Made by a program: the position numbers and the translations under genes
Origin: an uncultured Christensenella sp.
GTDB lineage: Bacteria; Bacillota; Clostridia; Christensenellales; UBA1242
NCBI GenBank assembly: GCA_910586385.1
Contig: CAJUGX010000004.1
Location: forward strand, 62,001-126,000
Length of the DNA: 64,000 nt
Direction: 5' to 3'
Shown: positions 50,392 through 58,114 of the stretch, one piece after another
Numbering within the stretch: the first letter of the stretch is position 1
Layout: the number at the start of each line of letters is the position of its first letter
The notes under the pieces: generated by a model
The model's input: the letters and a program-made list of their open reading frames with translations, nothing else
Told to the model about the DNA's origin: nothing
Databases searched by the model: none

Positions 50392-51110
50392 CTCTTAAGT
50401 AAAAATTCTTTCAAGACTACTGAAAACTCCAATTTTCTGTCAACGAAAGAAAAATGTCCCGCATCTTCCAAAATCACAAGGGTCGAATTTTTGATTTTCC
50501 TGTGAAGTCGTTTTGCCATGTAGATAGGAGTTGTCTGATCGTCACGACCAAACACAATCAATGTGTCACATTTTATGTAGGGAAGAAATTCGTCCAAATG
50601 AGTGCTCACAATGCTGTTGAACACTTTTCTCATTTCAGGCTCAAGCGCAAGATAGTCACAACTGCCATATTTTGAAACATTCATCTTCAACTTTTTCTTC
50701 AGTTTGTAAATGCCAACCTTTGCATAATAAGACAGGCTTCGTCTTGGCTTTGTGCCAGCACTGTCAATAAGCACAAGTGCATTTGTCTCATCTTTGCAAA
50801 GCACTGAAACAATCGTTGCGATTCTTCCTCCAAACGAATGTCCGATAAGATTGAATCTGTTTATCTTGAGTTTCTTGCACAATGCTATGAGCATATTTGC
50901 ATATGTGAAAACATTCCAATCTGGCAAGCTTTTCCCGCTCTCTCCAAATGGTGGAAAATCCACAAAAAGGCAACTGTTTTTTGTCAGGTTTCGGCAGAAA
51001 AATAGACTCATGTGATCACAGCCCCAACCATGCAAAAAGACATCTGTTGTTTCCGATTTTCTATCTATGTATTTATAAAAGATTTCACAATCCCGATATT
51101 CATACTTCAT
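50388..51110 (-). CDS. alpha/beta hydrolase in the mur cluster
   Basis: A 240-residue alpha/beta hydrolase with the oxyanion-loop HGWG near 27, nucleophile elbow GHSFGG (Ser near 91), acid in FGRDDQTTP and His in DAGHFSF. The fold covers esterases, lipases and peptidases. It is embedded between murC and murF with a 4-nt overlap, so it may act on an envelope or precursor molecule, but the substrate is unknown. Confidence 0.9.
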   Translation of the reverse strand: MKYEYRDCEIFYKYIDRKSETTDVFLHGWGCDHMSLFFCRNLTKNSCLFVDFPPFGESGKSLPDWNVFTYANMLIALCKKLKINRFNLIGHSFGGRIATIVSVLCKDETNALVLIDSAGTKPRRSLSYYAKVGIYKLKKKLKMNVSKYGSCDYLALEPEMRKVFNSIVSTHLDEFLPYIKCDTLIVFGRDDQTTPIYMAKRLHRKIKNSTLVILEDAGHFSFVDRKLEFSVVLKEFLLKR

Positions 51111-51121
51111 ACAAAATCATT

Positions 51122-52420
51122 CTATGAAAGAAATTTATTTTTGTGTAAAATCGCTGGCAGATCCCCCGCCCCAACAAACATCAGCACGTCTTTTCTGCAA
51201 AGCTCTCCAATCAACTTTTGCAATTGGTCAAAATCATCGGCATACTTTGTGTTTGGATTTTTCTCCACCAAAACTCCTGCAAGGTCTTTTGCGCTCACGC
51301 CATCACTTTCTTTTTCTCGAGCGGAATAAGTCTTATACAAAATCGGCACATCGACCACCCTCAAAACCTCAATAAATTTTTCAAAGAAGTCTCTAGTTCT
51401 GCTGAAAGTGTGCGGTTGGAAAACAACAACAAGTCGTCTCTTTTTGAATATCTTCCTCGCTGATGAAATCGCCTTTTCAATCTCTGTCGGATGATGCGAA
51501 TAGTCGCACAAGACATCATCAAACTTGTCACAGACAACCCTCTCAAATCTGGTTTTGACGCCTTTGAAATTTTCAAGCCCCGTCTTTATCTCTTCATCAG
51601 AAAGTCCCAGAAGCCTGCAAACTCGATAAGCATATATGCAATTTTGCGAGTTTATATCTTCACATATGTGCAAATTTAGTCGCATGAGTTTTTTGCCATT
51701 TTCACAAAGATTGAATGACAGCTGCCCATTCTTTTTGTGTCTGAGATTTTTGGCAGAGAATCCACCATCCCCCTCAACGACAAATTTTGATTGAAACCGA
51801 AACTTTTCAAATGACTCAAGTTGTCTGTCAAATGTCTTGAAATAATCCATGTGTTCTGGCTCAACATTTGTCACAACACTTATAAATGGGTGAAGATTCA
51901 GAAAGTTGTCACAATACTCACACGCCTCCGTGACAAAAATCTCTTTCCCTCCGACATAAAAGTTTTTTCCATCCTCACACCTAAACCCGCCAAGATGCAG
52001 GCTCGGGTTCTTTTGAGCACATTTCAAGACCTCATAAATCATTGCAGTGGTTGTGGTTTTTCCATGAGAGCCCGCCACTGCCAGCACCTTGTAATATTCA
52101 TCCGAAATCGCCCCAAGAAGTTGACCTCGCGAGAAAATTTTCTTCCCAAACCTTTGAGCTGCACTCAAAAATTCATTTCCAGTTTTTATTGCTGAAGAGC
52201 AAACAACATAATCCGCCTCGGCAATCTTTCTTTCGTCCAACTCAAAATCAACAACAACTCCCCTCTCCTCAAGCATCACAACTGCATCGGATCTGCTTGA
52301 ATCACTTCCTCCAACAATGTTTCCACTTTCTTTCAGAAAAATGGCAAGAGCGGACATTGAGATTCCACCAATGCCAAGCAGATAAAATCTTTTTCCTTTG
52401 TTCAATTCGATATTTTCCAT
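51122..52420 (-). CDS. murC: UDP-N-acetylmuramate-L-alanine ligase MurC
   Basis: A 432-residue Mur ligase with GIGGISMSALA at the N-terminus, ATP loop GSHGKTTTTA (near 115), NVEPEHMDYF and DYSHHPTEI (near 322). It adds L-Ala to UDP-MurNAc. It heads the minus-strand run of cell-wall genes: murC, hydrolase, murF, ddl, murE, mraY, murD, ftsW. Confidence 0.97.
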   Translation of the reverse strand: MENIELNKGKRFYLLGIGGISMSALAIFLKESGNIVGGSDSSRSDAVVMLEERGVVVDFELDERKIAEADYVVCSSAIKTGNEFLSAAQRFGKKIFSRGQLLGAISDEYYKVLAVAGSHGKTTTTAMIYEVLKCAQKNPSLHLGGFRCEDGKNFYVGGKEIFVTEACEYCDNFLNLHPFISVVTNVEPEHMDYFKTFDRQLESFEKFRFQSKFVVEGDGGFSAKNLRHKKNGQLSFNLCENGKKLMRLNLHICEDINSQNCIYAYRVCRLLGLSDEEIKTGLENFKGVKTRFERVVCDKFDDVLCDYSHHPTEIEKAISSARKIFKKRRLVVVFQPHTFSRTRDFFEKFIEVLRVVDVPILYKTYSAREKESDGVSAKDLAGVLVEKNPNTKYADDFDQLQKLIGELCRKDVLMFVGAGDLPAILHKNKFLS

Positions 52421-52469
52421 GTTAATGTCTATGAATTACAAAAATAATTTGTCAAATAGTCAAATTCTT

Positions 52470-52497
52470 TTGCAAAATTTTGCCAGTGTGTTATAAT
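52470..52497 (+). promoter_or_regulatory. promoter of spoVG
   Basis: TTGCAA (52470-52475), a 16-nt spacer and TATAAT (52492-52497), divergent from murC. It looks SigA-like rather than SigH-like. Confidence 0.6.
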
Positions 52498-52542
52498 GAA
52501 AATGACCAAAAGGTTAAATATAAAAAAGGAAGGTACACAAAC

Positions 52543-52818
52543 TTGAATATCACAGACGTAAGAATTAGACTTGTAAACAACGATGAAAAACTTAAGGCAG
52601 TTGCATCAATCACAATCGACAACGAATTTGTTGTTCACGATTTGAAAGTAATTGATGGAAAAGATGGATATTTCCTTTCAATGCCAAGAAGAAAAGTAAA
52701 CGATGGAGAATACAAAGACATCGTTCACCCAATCAAAACTGAAGTAAGAACAGATCTTACAAAGTTGATTCTTGAAGCATATGAAAAGGCTGTTGCTGAA
52801 GCAAATGCTAATGCTTAA
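52543..52818 (+). CDS. spoVG: septation regulator SpoVG
   Basis: A 91-residue RNA/DNA-binding protein with the SpoVG start NITDVRIRLV and FLSMPRRKVNDGEYKDIVHP. The start is TTG at 52543, 9 nt after AAGGAAGG, and is the only start that gives the canonical N-terminus. SpoVG influences division, sporulation and gene expression. It is monocistronic. Confidence 0.97.
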   Translation: MNITDVRIRLVNNDEKLKAVASITIDNEFVVHDLKVIDGKDGYFLSMPRRKVNDGEYKDIVHPIKTEVRTDLTKLILEAYEKAVAEANANA

Positions 52819-52825
52819 CAAAAAA

Positions 52826-52857
52826 TAAAAGGCTACAAATATTTGTAGCCTTTTTTA
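52826..52857. terminator. bidirectional terminator
   Basis: AAAAGGCTACAAAT and ATTTGTAGCCTTTT form a long perfect stem (inner bases form the loop), between convergent spoVG and ypeB. Confidence 0.92.
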
Positions 52858-52872
52858 TTGCCTTTTGCCGCC

Positions 52873-54252
52873 TTACATAAGTTTGCTTCCATCAGTTGTC
52901 TCAACAACTTTCAAGATGTTTTCCTCAATTCCTGTTTTTGCATTTATGTAGATATAATATGTCGCATTGTCCCTTTGACACTCAAATTCCCAACACAAAA
53001 CCTCTCTATTGAAGTCAAGCGGGCTCAAACACAATCTCCCATCACCGATCTCAAAGGATTTGTCAATCACAGCTCTTGCATCATCTTTCGTGATTTCTGC
53101 CTTGTCAAGCGACCTTTCTTTGTGGTTTGTAAGATAAGCAATTGCATCATACCCAACCACATTGCCGTATTCAAGGTCAACTTTTACCTTGACAAGATCT
53201 GGATAGAGGATTATCCCGTTTTGCACTGGTGCAAGATTGAAATAGATTTGATCGTCAAGTTCTTGATGCCAAACGACTTTCGCCCCATCAATGCCTGTGA
53301 TTTTCGCAAAATCGAGGGCAATCTTTTCGGCCTGCTCATAATCAAAGTTTTTCACACCAGACTCATTGTGTCCACTAACATTCAAAATATGCCCGCCAAC
53401 TTTTGTCGCCTGAACGAACAATTTTTGTCCATCAGCATTTCTCACCACAAAGTTGAAAGTCTTAAACTTTCCATTTGTCTGCCCATCATATTTGAGATTG
53501 GTCGCATTTTTGAAAATTTCATCAACTTTTGTGTGGACTTCTTCTTTGGTCATCTCTTTCCCAGAAAGCCCCTCAACCTTTTTGTTTACAACAGAATCAG
53601 AGAATGGACCATCATAAATCATTGTTGGATAATCACTTTCATCTGCGTGCATTTGTCCAAAGTCTAAATTGAAATCATCAAAATCGCCATGACGCTTTTT
53701 CCTTGCTTTGACAATGTTGTAACCATTTATCATACGATCTGACATCTTGTTTAAGAAGAGTTTCATTTCTGTCAAAGACTCATGCATTTTCTCCAAAACT
53801 TCCAAGTCGCTTTGAGAGAGTGGTTCTCCACTTTGAATCTTCTCTTCCAAAATCTGGGTGTATCCTGACATCTGATTGATAAATCTCACACTTTGCATGA
53901 TTGAATCTCCAGAAAGTGGCATTGCAGCAATGTTACCTTGCATCTCTTTTGAGTCCTGAGAAATCTCTGCAAGCATCTTTGCTTGATATTTTTGGTCATC
54001 TGACGCCAACAATTTGCTTATGTTTGTGTCAACTGAATTGGCATTCTCAACCAATTCGAAATAGTTTTTCTTGTAGATGTTTTCAAGTTGAGTTGAATAA
54101 TCCCCAGCTTGCGACATTGACACTCCGTATGCAATCCCAAGGCCAACAGTGCTTGCACCCAAAATCCCTGTCGCGATAGAGAGTCCAATCACAGCCCCCT
54201 TATATTTGTTTTTCTTTTTGCTTTTTCTGTTTTCAGTTTTTTCGTTTTCCAT
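52873..54252 (-). CDS. ypeB: spore germination protein YpeB
   Basis: A 459-residue protein. One N-terminal membrane segment (about 18-45) is followed by a helical region and three PepSY-type repeats near the C-terminus. YpeB holds and stabilises the cortex-lytic enzyme SleB in the spore. It lies directly after sleB (9 nt), as in Bacillus. Confidence 0.95.
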   Translation of the reverse strand: MENEKTENRKSKKKNKYKGAVIGLSIATGILGASTVGLGIAYGVSMSQAGDYSTQLENIYKKNYFELVENANSVDTNISKLLASDDQKYQAKMLAEISQDSKEMQGNIAAMPLSGDSIMQSVRFINQMSGYTQILEEKIQSGEPLSQSDLEVLEKMHESLTEMKLFLNKMSDRMINGYNIVKARKKRHGDFDDFNLDFGQMHADESDYPTMIYDGPFSDSVVNKKVEGLSGKEMTKEEVHTKVDEIFKNATNLKYDGQTNGKFKTFNFVVRNADGQKLFVQATKVGGHILNVSGHNESGVKNFDYEQAEKIALDFAKITGIDGAKVVWHQELDDQIYFNLAPVQNGIILYPDLVKVKVDLEYGNVVGYDAIAYLTNHKERSLDKAEITKDDARAVIDKSFEIGDGRLCLSPLDFNREVLCWEFECQRDNATYYIYINAKTGIEENILKVVETTDGSKLM

Positions 54253-54261
54253 ACTCTCTCC

Positions 54262-54963
54262 TTAAATTGCGAAAATGTGATTCCCAATTGTGATTGTTGT
54301 TGTCTTTGTATAAATCCACTTGCTTGTTGCAGTCTTCGCATTGTAATAATAGAGTGCACCATATGTAGGATCCCAACCATTGAGAGCGTCTCTCGCCGCA
54401 TTGTACGCGGTTTGGTTTGGCGAGAGATTGATTTGTCCATCATTAACTGCAGTGAATGCCCAAGGCTGATAAATCACACCTGAAATTGTGTTTGGAAAAT
54501 CTGGACTCTTCACTCTGTTTAAGATAACTGCCGCAACAGCAACTTGTCCAACATAACTCTCACCACGAGCCTCCGCATGGATACACTTTGCAAGAAGATG
54601 CAAGTCACTGCTTGAGATAGAGCTGTTGTCAGTCTTATTTGAAGTTGTCCCCAAACTCATGCCAAGTGCCGCTGCAGTCTTTGGTCCGACAACGCCATCC
54701 ACTGCAAGTCCATTTTTCCTTTGGAAAGATTTGACAGCTGCTTTTGTTTTCGTCCCATAAATTCCATCAACACTGCCAGTGTAGTATCCCCAGTTTTTAA
54801 GTTTTGTCTGGACTGTTTTCACTTGAGATTTCGAAAGCGTCGCAGCAAGAGCAATCTCAACGTGTGGCTGCTGAACATATGTAGCAACTGTTGCAGCCCC
54901 ACCCATAGACAAGATTGCAAGCGCAACAGAAAGCCCCACCGTAGCCATTTTTTTCTTCTTCAT
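54262..54963 (-). CDS. sleB: spore cortex-lytic enzyme SleB
   Basis: A 233-residue secreted enzyme: signal peptide (to about 41), a peptidoglycan-binding repeat (KSQVKTVQTKLKNWGYYTGS), a Ser/Asn-rich linker and the SleB/hydrolase_2 catalytic domain with HAEARGE (near 128-134; the Glu is catalytic). It is a lytic transglycosylase that attacks spore cortex muramic-lactam during germination. Confidence 0.95.
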   Translation of the reverse strand: MKKKKMATVGLSVALAILSMGGAATVATYVQQPHVEIALAATLSKSQVKTVQTKLKNWGYYTGSVDGIYGTKTKAAVKSFQRKNGLAVDGVVGPKTAAALGMSLGTTSNKTDNSSISSSDLHLLAKCIHAEARGESYVGQVAVAAVILNRVKSPDFPNTISGVIYQPWAFTAVNDGQINLSPNQTAYNAARDALNGWDPTYGALYYYNAKTATSKWIYTKTTTITIGNHIFAI

Positions 54964-54978
54964 GTAATTTTCTCCTTT

Positions 54979-55506
54979 TTATCTTGATGTTACACTTTGT
55001 ATTGTGTCCCAAATTTTTGAAATATACTCCAAATTTTGCGGATTTTTTGTTGAGGTAAAACACACAGCAGGAAAAACAACGCACCACCAGTTGTCACCTT
55101 TTGCAGCCCCCAAATCAATTTTCAATGACTGATAAATGCCAGACTCCAAAACAAAGTCATCATAATATCTCGTAGGCATTTTCTCTTCAAGCAGCGACAC
55201 CTCAGCCAAATATCTCACGCCATTTGCCATAAGGGTGTCATTTGCAACAGCCTCAATTTTTCGAAGGTTTGCTCTCACCAATTCTTCCGCCTGCTCTTTG
55301 TTTTCTGCTTCTGCAAGAGTTGGAATCAAAAAATCGACAACAGCATCTTTGACTTTGTACTTTATGTTTTTGTCAAAGTCAGAGTTTGAGTTTGCCGTGA
55401 TATGAATACGCACATAATCATCATTGACATTTTCGACCTTTCTTGTGCAAAAGAAAACCGCACAAAGCACTGCTACAACACCAAAAAATGAAAGAATATA
55501 TTTCAT
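54979..55506 (-). CDS. spoIIR: stage II sporulation protein R (SpoIIR)
   Basis: A 175-residue secreted signalling protein: N-terminal membrane or signal segment (about 3-20), then YVRIHITANSNSDFD and the C-terminal WWCVVFPAVCF. It is made in the forespore and triggers SpoIIGA to process pro-SigE. It lies 15 nt upstream of sleB, so the two may share transcripts. Confidence 0.95.
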   Translation of the reverse strand: MKYILSFFGVVAVLCAVFFCTRKVENVNDDYVRIHITANSNSDFDKNIKYKVKDAVVDFLIPTLAEAENKEQAEELVRANLRKIEAVANDTLMANGVRYLAEVSLLEEKMPTRYYDDFVLESGIYQSLKIDLGAAKGDNWWCVVFPAVCFTSTKNPQNLEYISKIWDTIQSVTSR

Positions 55507-55550
55507 AAAACCGCCCCTTTCTACAACAAGTTTTGACTATGACAAAAAGA

Positions 55551-55585
55551 AAAAACCGCAAAAATACTCAGTTTTTGCAGTTTTT
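55551..55585 (-). terminator. intrinsic terminator of the SPOCS gene
   Basis: CGCAAAAA and TTTTTGC pair in a long A/T-flanked stem with one C/A mismatch, followed by T-run; separates the SPOCS gene from spoIIR. Confidence 0.75.
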
Positions 55586-55631
55586 ACTCAAAAAATCAAA
55601 TTTTTGAAGGGAATTTATCTTTTGTAAATGT

Positions 55632-57149
55632 TTATCCTCTCTTTTGATAATACACAACGATGTTTTCATCTTTGTCAAGAGGGAATGCCACTTCTGGGTT
55701 TTGCAAAGTGATGAGTTCTTCTCTCACTTTCAAAGATTTTGCAATATCCCAAGCAGTTTGCCCAGCTTTTGCAAACACAACTTCAATTGCACAATCTTTT
55801 TCTTCCAAATCACCCTGCTCTGCTATGCTAGAGATCACCGCACCAACATTTTCGCAATCATAACTTGCCTTGATTTTGAGTTTTGCATCAAAATAGAATT
55901 CTCTTCCTTTTTTGACAACAACATCCACATCAAAGACCATTGCCGACACTTCAACTTGAGCATCTTCACATGGTACATTTGCTCTCTCAGCAATCACAAA
56001 TGGCACTTCGATCAAAACACTGTGAAGTGAGTTTGCCTCATCATTGAGATAAACAACATTTGTTTTGGTGATTCCTTCAACATTCACTTCGCCATTTTTG
56101 AGATAAGCATTTGTAATGCAAAGGTTTGTCGCACCAACAAACATAATCTTGTCAACTCTTGGCTTTTCGCTGTCGAGAGAAAGTGAGCCATCAATTTTTG
56201 CTTCAAAGGTATCATACGAAAGAGTCTTTGTCATATCAAAAGATTCAGTTGAGATTTGAAGTTCTTTTTCAGTGCTATAAACATCTTTTACAACACGCTC
56301 ACTTCTCTCTTCATAAGAGCGAACATTCACTTCAACTGGGATTGAAAGTCTGATTGTGACTCCCTTTTCCAACTCTTCAACCTCGCACTTGCAAGCACTT
56401 CTCTTGACAACCGCTTCTGCCTCGCTCACTCCTTCTCTGGTTGCACCTTCAAGGTCAATTTCCTCTTTGAAACTCTCTGTTGTATAAACAGATTCAAACC
56501 TGTCATTTTCAGTCAAATACAAAATTCTTGAGACAACATCCCCGCCGACTGACACAAAGTTGACACCATTTTCAATGGTTTTTATTGACACTTGACTGTC
56601 ACAGAAAAGCACTTTTCTGATAGGTTCTTTGATAGAGACTTCATTGTCAACAACAAAAGTTTCTTTCGCTTCACCGACAAAAGTGTTTACAAAAAGCTCG
56701 TCATCTTTTATGCAAACAGATTCGTCCCCACCTGAGACGTTTTGCACTTCTCGACCGCAAATAAGCACACCACTTTGCTCGCACATGCAAGAAAGTTTGA
56801 CAGTTGCTCCTGCAACACTGTCAATATGGCAGTCCACAACTTCAACTTTTATGCCAACCTTGTCTCCGACTTGAATGCTGTCGTTTTCAAACTTGCTTGA
56901 AAATGGACAAGACGAGTTGATTGTGCCAATTTCACCATCAACAGTTGAATAAAGCATGCAAACATCAATGATTCCGCTGAAAGAAGCAACTCCATTCAAA
57001 ATCTCAGCATTTTCCACTTGTGCATTGTGGCAGACTGACAAAATTTTGCCAATTTCTGCATTGGCGTCGATATTGCACTCAACATTAAATTGAGCTTTCT
57101 CAAGACGCTTTTTCTTCACCACTGTAAATTTGTTCATTCCAAAAGACAT
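55632..57149 (-). CDS. SPOCS-domain (DUF3794) protein with C-terminal LysM
   Basis: A 505-residue protein with repeated SPOCS/DUF3794 modules (GIIDVCMLYSTVDGEIGTI, then SIPVEVNVRSYEERSERVV and FDVDVVVKKGREFYFDAKL) and a C-terminal LysM motif (AGQTAWDIAKSLKV). Such proteins are coat or exosporium components of clostridial spores. GGAGG 5 nt upstream sets the ATG at 57149. It is next to other spore genes. Confidence 0.9.
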   Translation of the reverse strand: MSFGMNKFTVVKKKRLEKAQFNVECNIDANAEIGKILSVCHNAQVENAEILNGVASFSGIIDVCMLYSTVDGEIGTINSSCPFSSKFENDSIQVGDKVGIKVEVVDCHIDSVAGATVKLSCMCEQSGVLICGREVQNVSGGDESVCIKDDELFVNTFVGEAKETFVVDNEVSIKEPIRKVLFCDSQVSIKTIENGVNFVSVGGDVVSRILYLTENDRFESVYTTESFKEEIDLEGATREGVSEAEAVVKRSACKCEVEELEKGVTIRLSIPVEVNVRSYEERSERVVKDVYSTEKELQISTESFDMTKTLSYDTFEAKIDGSLSLDSEKPRVDKIMFVGATNLCITNAYLKNGEVNVEGITKTNVVYLNDEANSLHSVLIEVPFVIAERANVPCEDAQVEVSAMVFDVDVVVKKGREFYFDAKLKIKASYDCENVGAVISSIAEQGDLEEKDCAIEVVFAKAGQTAWDIAKSLKVREELITLQNPEVAFPLDKDENIVVYYQKRG

Positions 57150-57257
57150 AGTTCCCTCCAAAATCAAAACTATTATATCTTATTTGCCCTTGCATCACAT
57201 TAGAACACTTTTGAATAAAAATTTTGTTTGTGGCAAAAATCTTTGAAAGGAGAATTT

Positions 57258-57491
57258 ATGAGAAAGATAATATTAGGGCTTGATGACATCAAGAAGAAGA
57301 TAAACGAACTCAAGGGCAGAGATGTCCAGATGAGGATAAACAGAGGAAGAAAAAAAATAGAGTCTTTGACAGCAACAATCAAAGATGTCTATCCCAGTGT
57401 TTTTACAATCAAAACCAACGACGAAAAACTGCAAACTTTTTCTTATTTTGATGTGATGTGTGGCAATGTTGTCCTCAACGAGACTCCATAG
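57258..57491 (+). CDS. veg: Veg family protein
   Basis: A 77-residue basic protein of the Veg family (LDDIKKKINELKGRDVQMRI, then ATIKDVYPSVFTIK). Veg is made at high level in vegetative cells and is linked to biofilm control in Bacillus. AAAGGAG lies 6 nt from the ATG. Monocistronic, divergent from the SPOCS gene. Confidence 0.9.
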   Translation: MRKIILGLDDIKKKINELKGRDVQMRINRGRKKIESLTATIKDVYPSVFTIKTNDEKLQTFSYFDVMCGNVVLNETP

Positions 57492-57550
57492 AGCGTTTTA
57501 ATAGATAAAGATAAATTTTTTATATTATTATAATATCTAGGCATAACAAC

Positions 57551-57583
57551 AAAAAAACATCTCGAATTGAGAGATGTTTTTTC
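57551..57583. terminator. bidirectional terminator
   Basis: AAAAAACATCTC and GAGATGTTTTTT pair between convergent veg and the 122-residue protein gene. Confidence 0.9.
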
Positions 57584-57952
57584 TTATCTTGCACGTTCTG
57601 AAACGTTTTGACTGCTTGCCACAGCAACGATTCTTGATGGCTCAGTATTGGATTCTCTTTCATCACTTGTTGCAATCCCACGTGCAATGCAAGATTTGAA
57701 GATTTCTGCAATAAGTTTTTTATCGAAATATTTTTCCTCAGGAACAACACCATCACGATATCCAGTTCCGTTTTCATTTCCAATTCCACCATCGTATCTG
57801 CCTGTTGGGATATCATACTCATATTCCCCTTGACGATAATCACGATTGTCTGGCGTTGTTGGAATTACTGGAGTCTCATCCCTTCTTACAGTGTCGATAA
57901 TTTCATCTATCTCCATCCATTTTGCTTGCTTAACATAATCACTTCTTTTCAT
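57584..57952 (-). CDS. small protein of unknown function
   Basis: A 122-residue polar protein: a short helical start, a Pro/Gly/Tyr-rich middle (DNRDYRQGEYEYDIPTGRYD) that looks unfolded, then a helical part (KKLIAEIFKSCIARGIATSD). No family recognised. AAGGGG lies upstream of the ATG. It has its own likely promoter (TTGCCA and TATACT, 16 nt apart). Confidence 0.65.
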   Translation of the reverse strand: MKRSDYVKQAKWMEIDEIIDTVRRDETPVIPTTPDNRDYRQGEYEYDIPTGRYDGGIGNENGTGYRDGVVPEEKYFDKKLIAEIFKSCIARGIATSDERESNTEPSRIVAVASSQNVSERAR

Positions 57953-58076
57953 AGCTTCATCCCCTTGACTGCCCTAAGTATAACACAATTTTTTCGGATG
58001 GCAAGAGTCCAAAGAAAAAAAATCAAAAAATTTTGAAACTTTTTCTCAAGCCAGAATTTGAGTGCTTTTGCAAAGA

Positions 58077-58104
58077 AAAAATACCTCATTAATGAGGTAT
58101 TTTA
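58077..58104 (-). terminator. intrinsic terminator of ppdK
   Basis: AAAATACCTCATT and AATGAGGTATTTT pair on the minus strand with T-run, 11 nt past the stop codon. Confidence 0.88.
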
Positions 58105-58114
58105 TTTGATAAAA

